The notes under the pieces are model-generated. The model made no database searches. It saw only the letters and a list, made by a program, of their open reading frames with translations, and was not told where the DNA came from. From Choricystis sp. odSpoLacu1 (taxonomy: Eukaryota; Chlorophyta; Trebouxiophyceae): 64,000 nt of DNA. The DNA lies in contig OY253653.1 of assembly GCA_958009055.1 (NCBI GenBank), positions 248,001 to 312,000 on the forward strand. Reading direction: 5' to 3'. A program made the position numbers and the translations under genes. Within the stretch, counting starts at the first letter, position 1. Every line of letters begins with the position of its first letter. Below are positions 29,677 through 39,795 of the stretch, in pieces.

Positions 29677-31739
29677 ATGATGCGCGCGAGCTTCACGGCA
29701 GCGGCCACCTTGCGCCGCTCATTCTCGTCCGCCCCCCCTCCCCACGTCCCCGTCGTCATCGTGGGGGCCGGCCCCACCGGCACGACGCTGGCCGCCCTGT
29801 TGGCTCGGCTGGGGGTGGGGACCCTGCTGCTGGAGCGGTCGAAAAGCGTGCAGGCGCACCCGGCCGCCCATTTTTTAACAGCCCGCACTCTGGAAACGTT
29901 TCGCGGCCTGCGCCCACGCGGGGCACCTCCGGACGCCTCCGTGGCGGCCGCAGTGCGGGCGGCGTCCCCCCCCGTGGACGCTTGGCGGCGGTTTGTGTAT
30001 TGTGGGTCTCTCTCAGGACCCACCCTCGCCGTCGTCGACCACCTCTCCCCCCCCCCCGTCCACGGCGACTGTCGCCCTGGAGACACCGCCACCCCGGCGG
30101 GTGGTGTCGCCCACGTGTCCCAGCACCGGTTGGTGCCCCTGCTGCACGCTGGCCTGAGAGAGGTCAATCAATCCAGCCCCACCCCGGGCGAGACGTGGTT
30201 TGGGTGTCGTGTCACGGGGGTGGTGAGTGGCGCAGATCACGCGGTCGTCACGTACGACCGCGAAGGCGGCGGAAGCGGCAGGGTGAGCGCTGAGTTCGTG
30301 GTGGCTGCCGACGGCGCACGGTCGGCGCTGCGTGCCGCGGCGCGCGTGCCCGACGCCGGCGACGGCGACCTGGGCCACATGCTGAGCGTACACGTGACGT
30401 GTCGTGCAGCCGGGGATGCCGTGCTGGCGAGGCCAAAGGGGGAGGGAAAACATCCCCCGTCTCTCGACGCGTCCGCCCCCCCCCCCACCTGCGATGCTGT
30501 ATTTTTTTTTCAACGACGCCGCCACGGGGGCCGTCGTGGCGCACAACCTGGCGGAGGGTGAGTTTGTGGTGCAGCTGCCCACGTTTCCACCCCTGCTGGG
30601 GGCGGACGCGTTTAGGAAGGCAACGCTCGACACCGCGCTGCGGTCGGCGCTCGGTGTTTCCTCCTCCACCCCGCTCACCATTCACGCTGTCCGCCCCTGG
30701 ACCATGGCCGCCCGCGTGGCGACCGACTGGGCTCCGTCAAATCGCCTGCTGCTGGCGGGGGATGCCGCCCACCAGGTGCCGCCCGCGGGGGGGTTGGGAC
30801 TGAACCTGGGCGTCGGCGACGCGGGCGCGCTCGCGTGGCGGCTGGCCGCCGTCCTGCGCGGCACCCCGTCTAGCTCCGCGTTGGCCAGCTACACTGCTGA
30901 ACGACGTGCAGTCGCCACCGCGGCCGCGGCCTTGTCGGTGGCCAACTGGAAGGCGGCGCTCGCAGTGCCGCGTGCGCTGGGGCTGGACGATCGCGCCGCG
31001 TCTGCCGCCTCCCGCGCGGCAGCGGCGGCCGCCTCTTCTGGCCTCGTCCCGGAAGCCGCGGCACGAGCCGGCCTGGCAGCCGTGCTGGCTGCCGGGCGCG
31101 CCCTGGGCGCCAGCGCGGGGGGCGCGCCCGGCGCCGCGCTGCGCGCTGCGCGCAGCGCGCGCCACGCTGTCTGAGCACGGCGGCGGCCTGCACCTGCTCT
31201 TCCCAGCGCACGACCTGGGCGCTTCCTACGCGGGCGTGCCCGGGGCTGCGCTGGCGCCCGAAGACCCAGACGCCGCGACGCCCGCGCCGCGGTGGCCGCC
31301 GAAGGGCGAAGGCGCTGCGCCTTCGCCTCGTTACGACGAGTCAGGGGCGCCCGGGTGCCGCGCGCCGCACGCCTGGCTGGCCGGCGCGGCCTCGGCCCGC
31401 GTGGCCCCGCTGGACGTGGTGGCTGACGCTGACGGCAATGCTGTGTTGTTTGCGTGGGGTGAGGGGTGGGGAAGTGCGGGTGCGGAGTTGGCGAGCGCAG
31501 GGGCACCGTTGACAGTGGTGCGTGTGTCCTCGACTGCCGCCCCCTCCATCCTCACCGACGCGCATGGCGCCTGGGCGACCCTGTGCGGCGTCTCACCCGC
31601 GGGCGGCGCCCTGCTGGTGAGGCCGGATGGGCATGTGGGGTGGAGGTCGGTGCGCGCGCCGCGGGAGGTGTGTGCGCGCGGCGCTCTCTCGCGCGCGCTG
31701 GCGTCCGTGTTTTGTGTGGAGGCGGCGGTGTGGTTGTAG
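29677..31739 (+). CDS. FAD-dependent aromatic monooxygenase (phenol hydroxylase-like), two apparent frameshifts
   Basis: About 685 residues in total. The Met at 29677 opens a short transit-like leader. The FAD-binding motif VVIVGAGPTG is near residues 26-35, the DG motif in VVAADGARSALR, and the second FAD-binding motif LLLAGDAAHQVPPAGGLG with GLNLGVGDAGALAW. The C-terminal ~150 residues (DVVADADGNAVLFAWGEG onward) match the thioredoxin-like C-terminal domain of phenol hydroxylases. Substrate unknown. The frame changes at an 11-base C run (30476-30486), where family sequence resumes as AMLYFFFNDAATG. It changes again at a perfect 20-bp GC palindrome (31141-31160), resuming as LSEHGGGLHLLFP. 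Each fits one surplus base. Both could be sequencing faults; otherwise this is a pseudogene. Confidence 0.8.
31141..31160. repeat. Perfect 20-bp GC palindrome in coding sequence
   Basis: The bases GCGCGCTGCG followed by CGCAGCGCGC are exact reverse complements. A very stable hairpin here coincides with the second frame break of the FAD monooxygenase gene, suggesting polymerase or base-calling trouble. Confidence 0.97.
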
Positions 31740-31840
31740 AATGCGAAAAAAAATGGTGCAGACACGAAAGAATACAATCAAACAACACTAAAAACAACAC
31801 ACAGAGGCGCGTGCAAGCACACCCGTGTTCTCCCTCTCTC

Positions 31841-32837
31841 TCACTCTCTCACTCGCGCAGGCACCGCCACACCGCCGTTGCTGCCGTCACTGTCGTCACT
31901 GTCGTCGTCCCCCGATTCGATGGAGGCCAGGGCGGCCGACACGCCGCGCAGCGCGGCGTCGAGGCGGCCTGAAGCGTCAGAGGCGGCGGCAGCGGCCGCT
32001 TCTGCCGCCACCAGCGCCGACAAAACGCGCTGAGTCGCGGCGTCGGAGGCATCGTCTCCATCCCCGTCCTGGCGGGACCTCCACTTGTCGATCCAGGCGC
32101 GCGCGTCGCTGGCAGAGGCGGCGAGCGCGAACGCGGTGTCTCCCGCTGCCGCCGCCGCCGCCCCCGCCTGCCCCCGCCCCCGCCACGCCACGCTGGGCAG
32201 CAGGGCGCGGGCCAGGCCCACCGCGTCCTGGGCCAGGCGGGCGGCCAGGTCCAGGGGGACACCCTGGAAGGCGGGGGGCGGGGGGGGGGACAAGGGGTGC
32301 AGGTTTGGGGACGTCGGGGGGGTCGCGCGCCGTGGTGGTGGCTGCACCATCCTCATCCTCATCAGCACTGGACACCGGCCCGGGTTTGGCAGCGGGTGGC
32401 GGCGCCAGCCCCACCTGGAAAGCCAGCCGGTTGGCCGCCCCCCCAAACGCGGTCCACTCCACCGCCGCCGACGTCGTCTCCTTGGCCATGGCCGCCGTCT
32501 CCTGGGCGGCCGCATTCATCTCGATGGAGGCGGCCGTCACCTCGGGCAGCGTTTCTTTCTCCATCATGTTGGCGGCCGCTTCACACGCCGCGGCTGCCGC
32601 TTCCGCGCGCTCGAGTGTTGGTCCCAGGGCGCGAGCCAGCACGGCCATGCCGGCCCCCGCTGCTGCGGCGCCGCCTGCGAGGGCAAAGGCGGCATGCAGC
32701 CACAGGGGTGGGGGGGGGGGGTGGGGGTGGGGGGGGCGCGGCGGGTTGGGCTGGTACGAGCGGGCGCCCGCCCAGCAGCGCGGATGGAGGGGGAAGGGGG
32801 TGGCGGCGCCGGCTGACGCCTGGGTGGTGGCGCACAC
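31841..32837 (-). CDS. Membrane-anchored coiled-coil protein of unknown function, apparent frameshift
   Basis: Reading from about 32837 to 31841, roughly 330 residues. A Pro/His-rich leader precedes a hydrophobic helix (WLHAAFALAGGAAAAGAGMA). A long amphipathic helical region follows (containing ERAEAAAAACEAAANMMEKE and MNAAAQETAAMAKETTSAAV), recalling DUF948-type membrane proteins, though I would not assign that family. After an acidic linker the frame shifts at a 10-base G run (32280-32289), fitting one surplus base, and helical sequence resumes as VPLDLAARLAQDAVGLARAL, ending in an Asp/Ser-rich tail. The start is unresolved: no ATG exists in this frame upstream of the membrane helix, while an ATG at 32856 is in another frame. 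It is divergent from the amidating-enzyme gene. Confidence 0.55.
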
Positions 32838-32953
32838 GCGGCCGCGTGGCCTGCATTTCGGGTCGCAATGCAGAGGCGCAGGCTAAACAAAAGGGGGCGC
32901 GTGTCAGTGTTTTCTGCGAGTCAGGAAGCGAGAGATAGACACACAACGAAAAA

Positions 32954-35922
32954 ATGAGAGCGCTCCTCCTCCTCGCGTCAGCCGCCCTCGTGGCGGCCGC
33001 GGGCCCCGCGTTCGACATCGTGGACGTTCTGCTGCCCCCCCACGAGACGGCGGCCGATGAAGAGTACCTGTGCACGTCGGCGCCGCTGCCCGGGAACGGC
33101 GCGACGCCGCTCAAGCTGACAGGGGTCGCGCCGCTCGCGTCCAAGGAGACGGTGCACCACATGCTGCTGTTTGGTGAGTGTGAGAGTTGGGGTCACCCTC
33201 CGTCACAGTGGGCGTGAGGGTTGGAGGCGGGGCGCGCGACAAGAGGGATGCGTTTTTTTCAGTCGGGTGGCGCGGGTGCAGCTGCCCCCCTTGCCGCCCC
33301 TCAACCCCGCGCACCGGACGTCGATGTGTGCTTGTACCGACCTGCGTGTTGCAGAAAAATGCCTCAGGGCTTGCGGGCGGGGCTGGGCGACGCAGTTAAT
33401 TGGAGGCCCCGCTCAAAAAACGCATTCGTACGAAACGCGCCTCGCGCTGTCGCGCGCCGTCGCCTTTTGCTCACTCACCGCTCCCACACCAGGCTGCTCC
33501 GCCGCCCCCCACCCCCCCGGCACCGTCTGGCCCTGCCAAGGCCACTCCGTGTGCTCCGACCCCTCCTCCCAGCACGTGCTGTACGGGTGGGCCAAGGACG
33601 CCCCCCCCGCGTCGGTCCCCGACGGCGCCGCGTTCCGCGTCGGCGCCGGCTCCGGCACCCGCTCCCTCGTCCTGCAGGTGCACTACTCCCACCGCCGCCC
33701 CCCGGGCGACAAGTCGGGCGTGCGCTTGAATCTGACGTCGACGCACGTTCCTTTTTCAGCTGGCCTCACGATGTGGGCGCACTTCTTCTCGGTCCCCCCC
33801 CCACCAACCCTCCGTCGTCGTCGACAACTCCTGCTGCCTGCGCGGCTTTGAGCCTCTGCACGCCTTTGCCTACCGCGTGCACACGCACGACCTGGGGCGC
33901 AGCGTGTACCTGGATGTGGGCGGCCCGCATGGTGTGCCGCCCCCCCGCCGCGTGGCAGAGCGCTCCCCCCAGCTCCCCCAAGGCTTTGCCCCAGTTTCAG
34001 AACCTGTCACCGTGTGGCCGGGGGACACGTTGACCCAGGCGTGCGTGTTCAACTCGAGTGAAAGAGCGACGGCCACACACGCGGGGGCGACGCACGGCGA
34101 CGAGATGTGCAACCTCTACCTGATGGCCTGGTCCGAGTCCCCCTCCTTTGCGTCGTGCGGCGGGCACGCCATCGCGTTTGTGGATGCGCATGGACCGGGC
34201 GCGCTGCCTGGGGCGGGGTCGGCCGCGGTGCCTGAGTCTGAGGCGCACTGGCCACCCACGCTCCGCGCGGGCGACGACGCCACCCCTCCCCCCACCCCTC
34301 TCGGCCAAGCGTCCGGCGTGGCCCGCGCCGGCAACGGCACCGTGTGGGTGCTGCGCCGGGCGGGGCGGCCGTGGGATGGGGCCGCGTTCACAGGGGTGGG
34401 TGGGCGTGACTTTGCGCACACGCTCCCCATTCCTGACCCCGTCCTCCTGCGCGTCGACCAGGACACAGGGGAAGTCATCTCCCGCCTGGCGGCGGGCGCC
34501 ACCTGGATGCCCCACATGGCGACGTCGACGCGGGAGGGCGACGTGTGGCTCGCCGACACCGGCGCGCACACCGTGTCGCTGCTGGACGGACGGACGGGCG
34601 CGCTCGTCACCACCCTGGGCACGCCGTCCACCCCGGGCGCCGGCCCCTCCCACTTTTGCAAGCCGACGCATGTTGCCATCGGTGCCGACGGCACGGTGTA
34701 CGTGGCGGACGGTTACTGCGGGGCCCGCGTCGCGGCGTTCACGCCCGACCCAGCCTCCCCCACGGGCTACGCCCACGCCCGCGACTACGACCTGGCCGCC
34801 CACGCTGCAGAGACGCGGGGCACGGGCAAGGCGGCGCCCCCGCTGCCCCACGCGGTCGTTGTCGACGATTGTGCTGCCCTGGTGATCGTCGCCGACCGCG
34901 AAGCCGGCGTCGTGCGCGCCTTCCACCGCGACACCGGCGCCCCCGCGGGCGCGTGGGATGTGTCGGCTCATGGGCATGTGTACGCGCTGGTGGTGGGGCC
35001 GCATGGCGCCATCATCGCGCTGACGTGGGCGCGCGACGCGCCGGGCGCGCCGTCGTCTGCTGTCGTTCTCTCCACCCCGCCCCACCAGACCGTGCGCACG
35101 GTGTGGCCCCTGCCCGGCGTCGTCGCCCCCCACGACGCCGCCATCGTGGCCGCCCCCCTGCGCCTGGCGGGGGCGGACCGGCCGATGGCGCTGCTGGTGG
35201 CCGAGGCACGGCCGGATGGTGGCGGCGCGATAAAAAAGTTCATTCTGTTGCCCGACGGTGCCACGTCCCTCCCCCCCGACGCTCCCGAGGATGGCGACCT
35301 GCCCCCCGCCCGCGAACTGTGGCGGCGCATGCACGATGCGGCGGCGGCACTGCGCGCGCACGCGGCGGATGCTGTTGCCAAAGCGGACGCTGCCGCGGTC
35401 GCGGACGGCGTGGTCGGTGGCCACGCGGCGCACGGTTCCCACGTGGACAACGCAGCAGTGGTGGCGACACAACCTGCAGTCGTGGGCGCAGCGGCGACTG
35501 CAGCCGTGCTGCCTGACGAGCCTGCCGGCGCGGCCGGCGCGGCCGACGCGGCCGACGCGGCAGCGGCGGCCCGTCACCACCACCACGCGACCCCGGTGGA
35601 TGCGCACGCTGATGCCGCCATCCCACGCTCCGATGCTGTGCCCGCGGCCACGGAGCCGCCGCTGCCCCTGCCGACGGCAGTGGTGGGTGGCGGCGTGTCG
35701 CCGATGCTGCGCGCAAAAGCTGCGTCCGCTGCGCGCACCGCGGTCACGCGGGCGGCGTCCACGGCTGCCGCGGCCCGCACCAAGGCGGCATCCACCGGGT
35801 CGCACGGCGCGGCGGTGGCTGCCCTGACGGCGCTGGGGGTGGTTGGCGTGGTGGTGGCGCTGGCGCGCGCGCGGCGGCGCGCGGTGGCAGCGCGGCGGGG
35901 CGGGTTGATGAGCCGCCCGTAG
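32954..35922 (+). CDS. PAM: Bifunctional peptidylglycine alpha-amidating monooxygenase (PHM-PAL) with C-terminal membrane anchor
   Basis: About 880 residues. Exons 32954-33173 and 33493-35922 are joined across a 319-nt intron; codon ggc is split. After a signal peptide (MRALLLLASAALVAAAG), the PHM part carries the CuA pair in TVHHMLLFG and its third His in LVLQVHYSH. The CuB His pair is in YRVHTHDLG and the Met ligand in MCNLYLM. The PAL part is a beta-propeller with GATWMPHMATS, HFCKPTHVAIG, VYVADGYCGARV and PLPHAVVVDD, containing its zinc and catalytic His. After an Ala/Glu/His-rich stalk, a membrane helix (VAALTALGVVGVVVALA) and basic tail close the protein. PAM converts C-terminal Gly-extended peptides to alpha-amides in the secretory pathway. 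A 9-base C run (33794-33802) coincides with one frame change fitting one surplus base. Confidence 0.9.
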
Positions 35923-36226
35923 TGAGAAGAGAGTGTTTCTGTGTGTTGTGTTGTGTGTGCGCGGGAGAGTTTTCTTTCTCAGGAGTCGGTCTTTAGAGAG
36001 TGTCAAAAACAGAACGAACGACGAATGACAAAAACACAACCGAGCCTCAATTCCCTTTTCCTGGCCCAGTCGCGCACTCTCCCTCCCTCCCCGCCTCCAC
36101 TCTGCGGGCACACACCGCTGTCACTCAACCCACCTTGCCCGCGTGGACATCGGACAGCCGCACCGCGCAGGGTCTCTCCGCGCCCGTCCGTCATAAAAAG
36201 AGCTTGCCGCCGGATCCTCACCCCCA
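35923..36226. other. Intergenic stretch of 304 bp
   Basis: Begins with GA- and TG-rich sequence after the amidating-enzyme stop, likely its 3' end, then becomes pyrimidine-rich before the RNA-binding protein start. No gene or clear motif seen. Confidence 0.4.
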
Positions 36227-37247
36227 ATGGCCTTCAACGCGGCCACTGGGTCGTGGGACGTGCCCGAGACCGACACCGTCTACTTCTCCGGTGTCCCCCC
36301 CGACACGACGGAGGCGCACGTGGCCGACCACTTTGGCACGATCGGCATTCTGCGTGTCGACAAGAAACGGGGCGTGCCGCGTGTGTGGCTCTACCGCGAC
36401 AAAGCCACTGGCGAGCTGAAAGGGGACGGCACCGCCTCCTATGAAGATCCGGTGGCGGCCGCGTCTGCGGTGAAATGGTTTGATGGCAAAGATTTTCGGG
36501 GGGTGATGCTGAAAGTGTCACTTGCCGAAGCGAGGGGCGGCGGCGGCGGTGGTGGTGGCGGCGCCTACCCCGGCGCACCCGCCCCCCCTTCTTACGGCGG
36601 CGGTGGTGGTGGCGGCGCCTACCCCGGCGCACCCGCCCCCCCTTCTTACGGCGGCGGTGGTGGTGACGGCGGCGGCTACGGACGCGGTGGCGGCGGATAC
36701 GACCGCGGTGGTGGTGGCGGCGGCGGCGGGCGCGGGCGTGGGCGCGGCGTGCCGGGCGACTGGCACTGCGCGTGCGGCAACCTCGTCTTCTCCCGCAACC
36801 GCAACTGCCGCATGTGCGGCGCTGAGAAGCCGGGCGGCGGCGGCGGTGACGGCGGCGGGCATGGCGGGCCACCGCCTCCACAGCAGTATGGGGGCGGGCC
36901 GCCGGGCGGCGGTGGCGGCGGGTACGGCGGCCCTCCCCCCCCCTCCCTACGGTGGCGGGGGCGCCCCCCCACCCCCCGCAAACAGTCGCCCCGGCGACTG
37001 GCAGTGCGCGTGCGGCAACCTGGTCTTTGCCCGCAACCGGTCGTGCCGCATGTGTGGCGCTGAGAAACCCGGCGGCGGCGGCGGTGGCGGCGGCGGTGGG
37101 TATGACGACCGGCGCCGCCCCGACGACCGCGGCGCGGGCCGGGAGCGGGGGGGGTACGACGGGGACCAGGGGTACGACAGGGAGCGGTCCCGCGCGTACG
37201 ACGACCGGCGGCGGCGGTCGCGCAGCCGGTCGAGGGAGCGGCGGTGA
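36227..37247 (+). CDS. FUS/EWS/TAF15-like RNA-binding protein (RRM, two RanBP2 zinc fingers, RGG/YGG repeats)
   Basis: About 340 residues. An N-terminal RRM (residues about 15-100) has the FUS-family features TVYFSGVPPDTTEAHVADHF and RVWLYRDKATGELKGDGTAS. A Gly-rich low-complexity region follows, containing a 54-bp tandem repeat. Next are two RanBP2-type zinc fingers (GDWHCACGNLVFSRNRNC..C and GDWQCACGNLVFARNRSC..C), then a Gly/Asp/Arg tail ending in Arg-Ser dipeptides. Such proteins bind nascent and GU-rich RNA in transcription and splicing, and the low-complexity part can drive condensate formation. The frame changes at a 9-base C run (36935-36943) between the fingers, fitting one surplus base; both fingers are otherwise perfect. 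Single exon. Confidence 0.88.
36561..36668 (+). repeat. 54-bp tandem repeat in the RNA-binding protein gene
   Basis: Two consecutive near-identical 54-bp units beginning at 36561 and 36615, each encoding an 18-residue block (AYPGAPAPPSYGGGG plus Gly). They lie in the low-complexity region between RRM and zinc fingers. Confidence 0.85.
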
Positions 37248-37672
37248 GTGAAAAGAGGGGAGAGCGTTTTTTTTTTGTTTTTGTTTAAAAATCAAGCACA
37301 GTGGGTTTTTACACACAAATGAAAAGCACGGGGGGAGGGTTGGGTTTGAATGAGGAAACTCAACGTGAAGCGGGAGTGGGGGGGTGGGCCGGGCGGGGGT
37401 GGGGGACACAGGTGTGGTCTCCACACCGCCCGCAGGCGACGGGGGGTTAAAAAAACGTTCAAAGGGGCACTCGTCTCTCAAACATACACACACAAAATCG
37501 CTCAACATAAACACTCGCTGTCGACTCTCTCTCTCTCTCTCATGGCTACGGTGGTGTGTGTCATGTGGGGGTGGGGGTGGAGGGAAGTGTGGGATAAGGG
37601 TGGGGTGATGGTACAACTCGAAAAGGGAATGGAAATACGTTCTTTTTTCTTTCTTCGTCTTCTTTTTCTTCT
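37248..37672. other. Convergent intergenic stretch of 425 bp
   Basis: Lies between two convergent stop codons, so it should hold two 3' ends. It contains T-rich tracts on both strands, a TC microsatellite near 37527-37541 and G-rich runs. No reading frame with meaningful composition. Confidence 0.4.
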
Positions 37673-39551
37673 TCACCGCCTCTGCCGCGCCCTCGACCGC
37701 GCCCCCGGGATGCGGGACGGCGTCAACCGCCCGTACGGCTCGTCAGCGGGGGGCAGCAGGGCGCGCACCCTCTCCAACAACTCGGGGGGGAGGCGGCGCT
37801 TGCCGTCCGCATCAGCGCGTGCCAGCGCGCGCGGCAGGGCGGACGGCAGCGTCACCAACCGCGTCAGGTTGCGCCACTTGTCTTTGAGGTCGACCGCGGA
37901 GCGAGCGCCGATGGCGGGGAGGTGCAGTTTCTTGATGTCGGCCCACTTGCCGCCACCGTACGCTTCAACGCCCGCCACCAGGGCCTCCGTCTCCTCGATG
38001 CTCCACGGGTTGTGCAGCTTGCGGCCGCGGCCATCGTCATCGTCATCGTCCAGGGGGCGGCGGGGGGGGGCGGGACACGCGCCCCCGCATGGAGGCAAAG
38101 GAGGGGGCGGAGGGGGAGGGCTTGAGCGTGGGCGGCGTGGCGGAGAGCGCGGACCGCCTCGGCAGCCCCCCCGTCGCGCCGCGCGGGCCCAGGGCGCCCG
38201 GGCGGCCGGCCGCGTGGCGGGAGGGGGCCGACCCCACCACAAACGAGGGCGAGGTGCCGGGGGCTGGCCAGCCCACGGCCGGGGCGGAGGGAACACGGCG
38301 CAGCGCGGACGGCACTGACGACGCGTGGGCGGGGGAGAGGCCGTACCCCCCCGCCAGCGGGTGGGAGGACGCGGCGAGGGAGGGGACGGACACGTAGGAC
38401 CCGGTGTAGGAGGAGGCCAAGGAGCCGTAAGCAGAGGAGTCGGCCGCATTGGCACCAGCCCCGTTCGCGTATGCTGACTCAGCCAGCGACCCGTACGCCG
38501 ACGCCGACGACGCCAGCAGGGCGGCCGACGTCCCCGCCTCCGCGGCGTGGGCGGCGGAGGCGGGGGAGAGGGGGCGGTGGGCGTCGTAGTCGGGGAACGC
38601 GGCGCCCGGGGCGTAGGAGGCGGCGAGGCCGCGCCCGGGGAGGGCGGGCAGGTCCAGGCCGTCCAGCGCCGCCAACAAATCGTCCTCCTCCTCCTGCTCG
38701 TGCACCGCGCCCAGCAGGGGGGCGGGCGCGCCCGAGGCGGAGGCGCGGCGCGCGTCGTCATCGTCGTCAAACACGTCGCACCCGAGCGTGAACGCGGCGG
38801 AAAGGTCGGACGCGGGGGAGTGGGCGATGGACGGGCGGAAGGAGGTGGTGAAGGGAGGGGGGGCGGTGGTGACCGCGGTCGGGGGGAGGGGGCCGTCGGC
38901 GACGGGGACAAAGGCAAAGGCGGGGGCGGGGGCTGGGTGGGTGGGAGGGAGGTGAGAGTTCCGGGGCGGGAGTTCGACTTCGTGCTGCAAAGCAGGGAGC
39001 GCTCTCGCTCTCTCCCCCGCGGCCCCGCCTCGGAATTCACGCCCCCGCTCCACCCCTGTGACGCCCACTGGAAGCTCACTGTCGCCGTAGCCGCGTGGCA
39101 CGCGGGCAAAGCGACGCGCGTGGCGTGGCGGCGCGCAAAGCAAAAGCGCGTTTCGGGCAAACAAAGAAGCGCGGCGCCAGGCGCTGCCCAACGCGTGCTC
39201 TCCCGCCCGCCCGCCTCCCCCTCGGCGCCCGCCACTCAGCCCAGTGGGCGGCTTCACAGGCCGAGTGTGGGCTGTGCACGGGCGCACGCGGCGTGGGGGC
39301 ACGTGGGCGAGAGCCCAAATTTAAAACGCCAGCGTCTTCGCGGCCTCTCACGCTCTCCTCCGACCACACAACTCTCCCCTCGCCCCACCCCACCACCCAC
39401 CGCACGCACCCCCTGTCGGCCGCCTCAACCCCGCCACCCCGGGGATGGAGATGGGGGCGGACGCGGGCGCGGGCGTGGGCACGTTTGCGAGCGCCGCGTC
39501 CACGTCCTCCAGGTCCAGCGACGCAAAGGCGGGGTGCAGGGTGGCCGCCAT
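37673..39551 (-). CDS. Telobox MYB protein (telomere-repeat-binding-factor-like), apparent frameshift
   Basis: Two exons, 39551-39410 (47 residues plus one base) and 38932-37673, joined across a 477-nt intron (GTGCGT...CACCCAG), about 465 residues. The N-terminal two-thirds is low-complexity (Ala, Ser, Pro, Tyr; repeated AYGSLA-like units). The C-terminal MYB domain begins NPWSIEETEALVAGVEAYGG and contains VDLKDKWRNL, the telobox third helix that reads plant telomere repeats in TRFL/TBP-type proteins. A basic extension follows. Binding to TTTAGGG-like repeats is inferred from the family. The frame changes at a 9-base G run (38062-38070) just before the acidic/basic stretch leading to the MYB domain, fitting one surplus base. 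Minus-strand gene, tail-to-tail with the RNA-binding protein gene. Confidence 0.8.
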
Positions 39552-39795
39552 TGTGTGTGTGTGCGTGTGCAGGGAGGCGTGCGCAGGGAGGGCGAAGTGG
39601 TCACGCCGCGCGCGCGCGTTTTGTCCCGCGGCGGAAGGCGAAAAAAGCGGTTTCGGAGAGTGAGGCCAGTGTTCTCCGACGCCCTACCCGCCAAAATTCC
39701 TCTCACCTTTTCCAGCCGCGGTGATGTGACGAACCACAAATCAACCGTGTGTGGCTCAGTTTACAACAAACACAACGCTGCTTCTTTTCGCACAA

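Noticed and set aside
33997..36111. A 704-codon open frame antisense to the amidating-enzyme gene
   Set aside because: It mirrors the PAM coding strand, has His/Arg/Gly-rich chance composition and no family features. Long antisense frames are expected in DNA this GC-rich.
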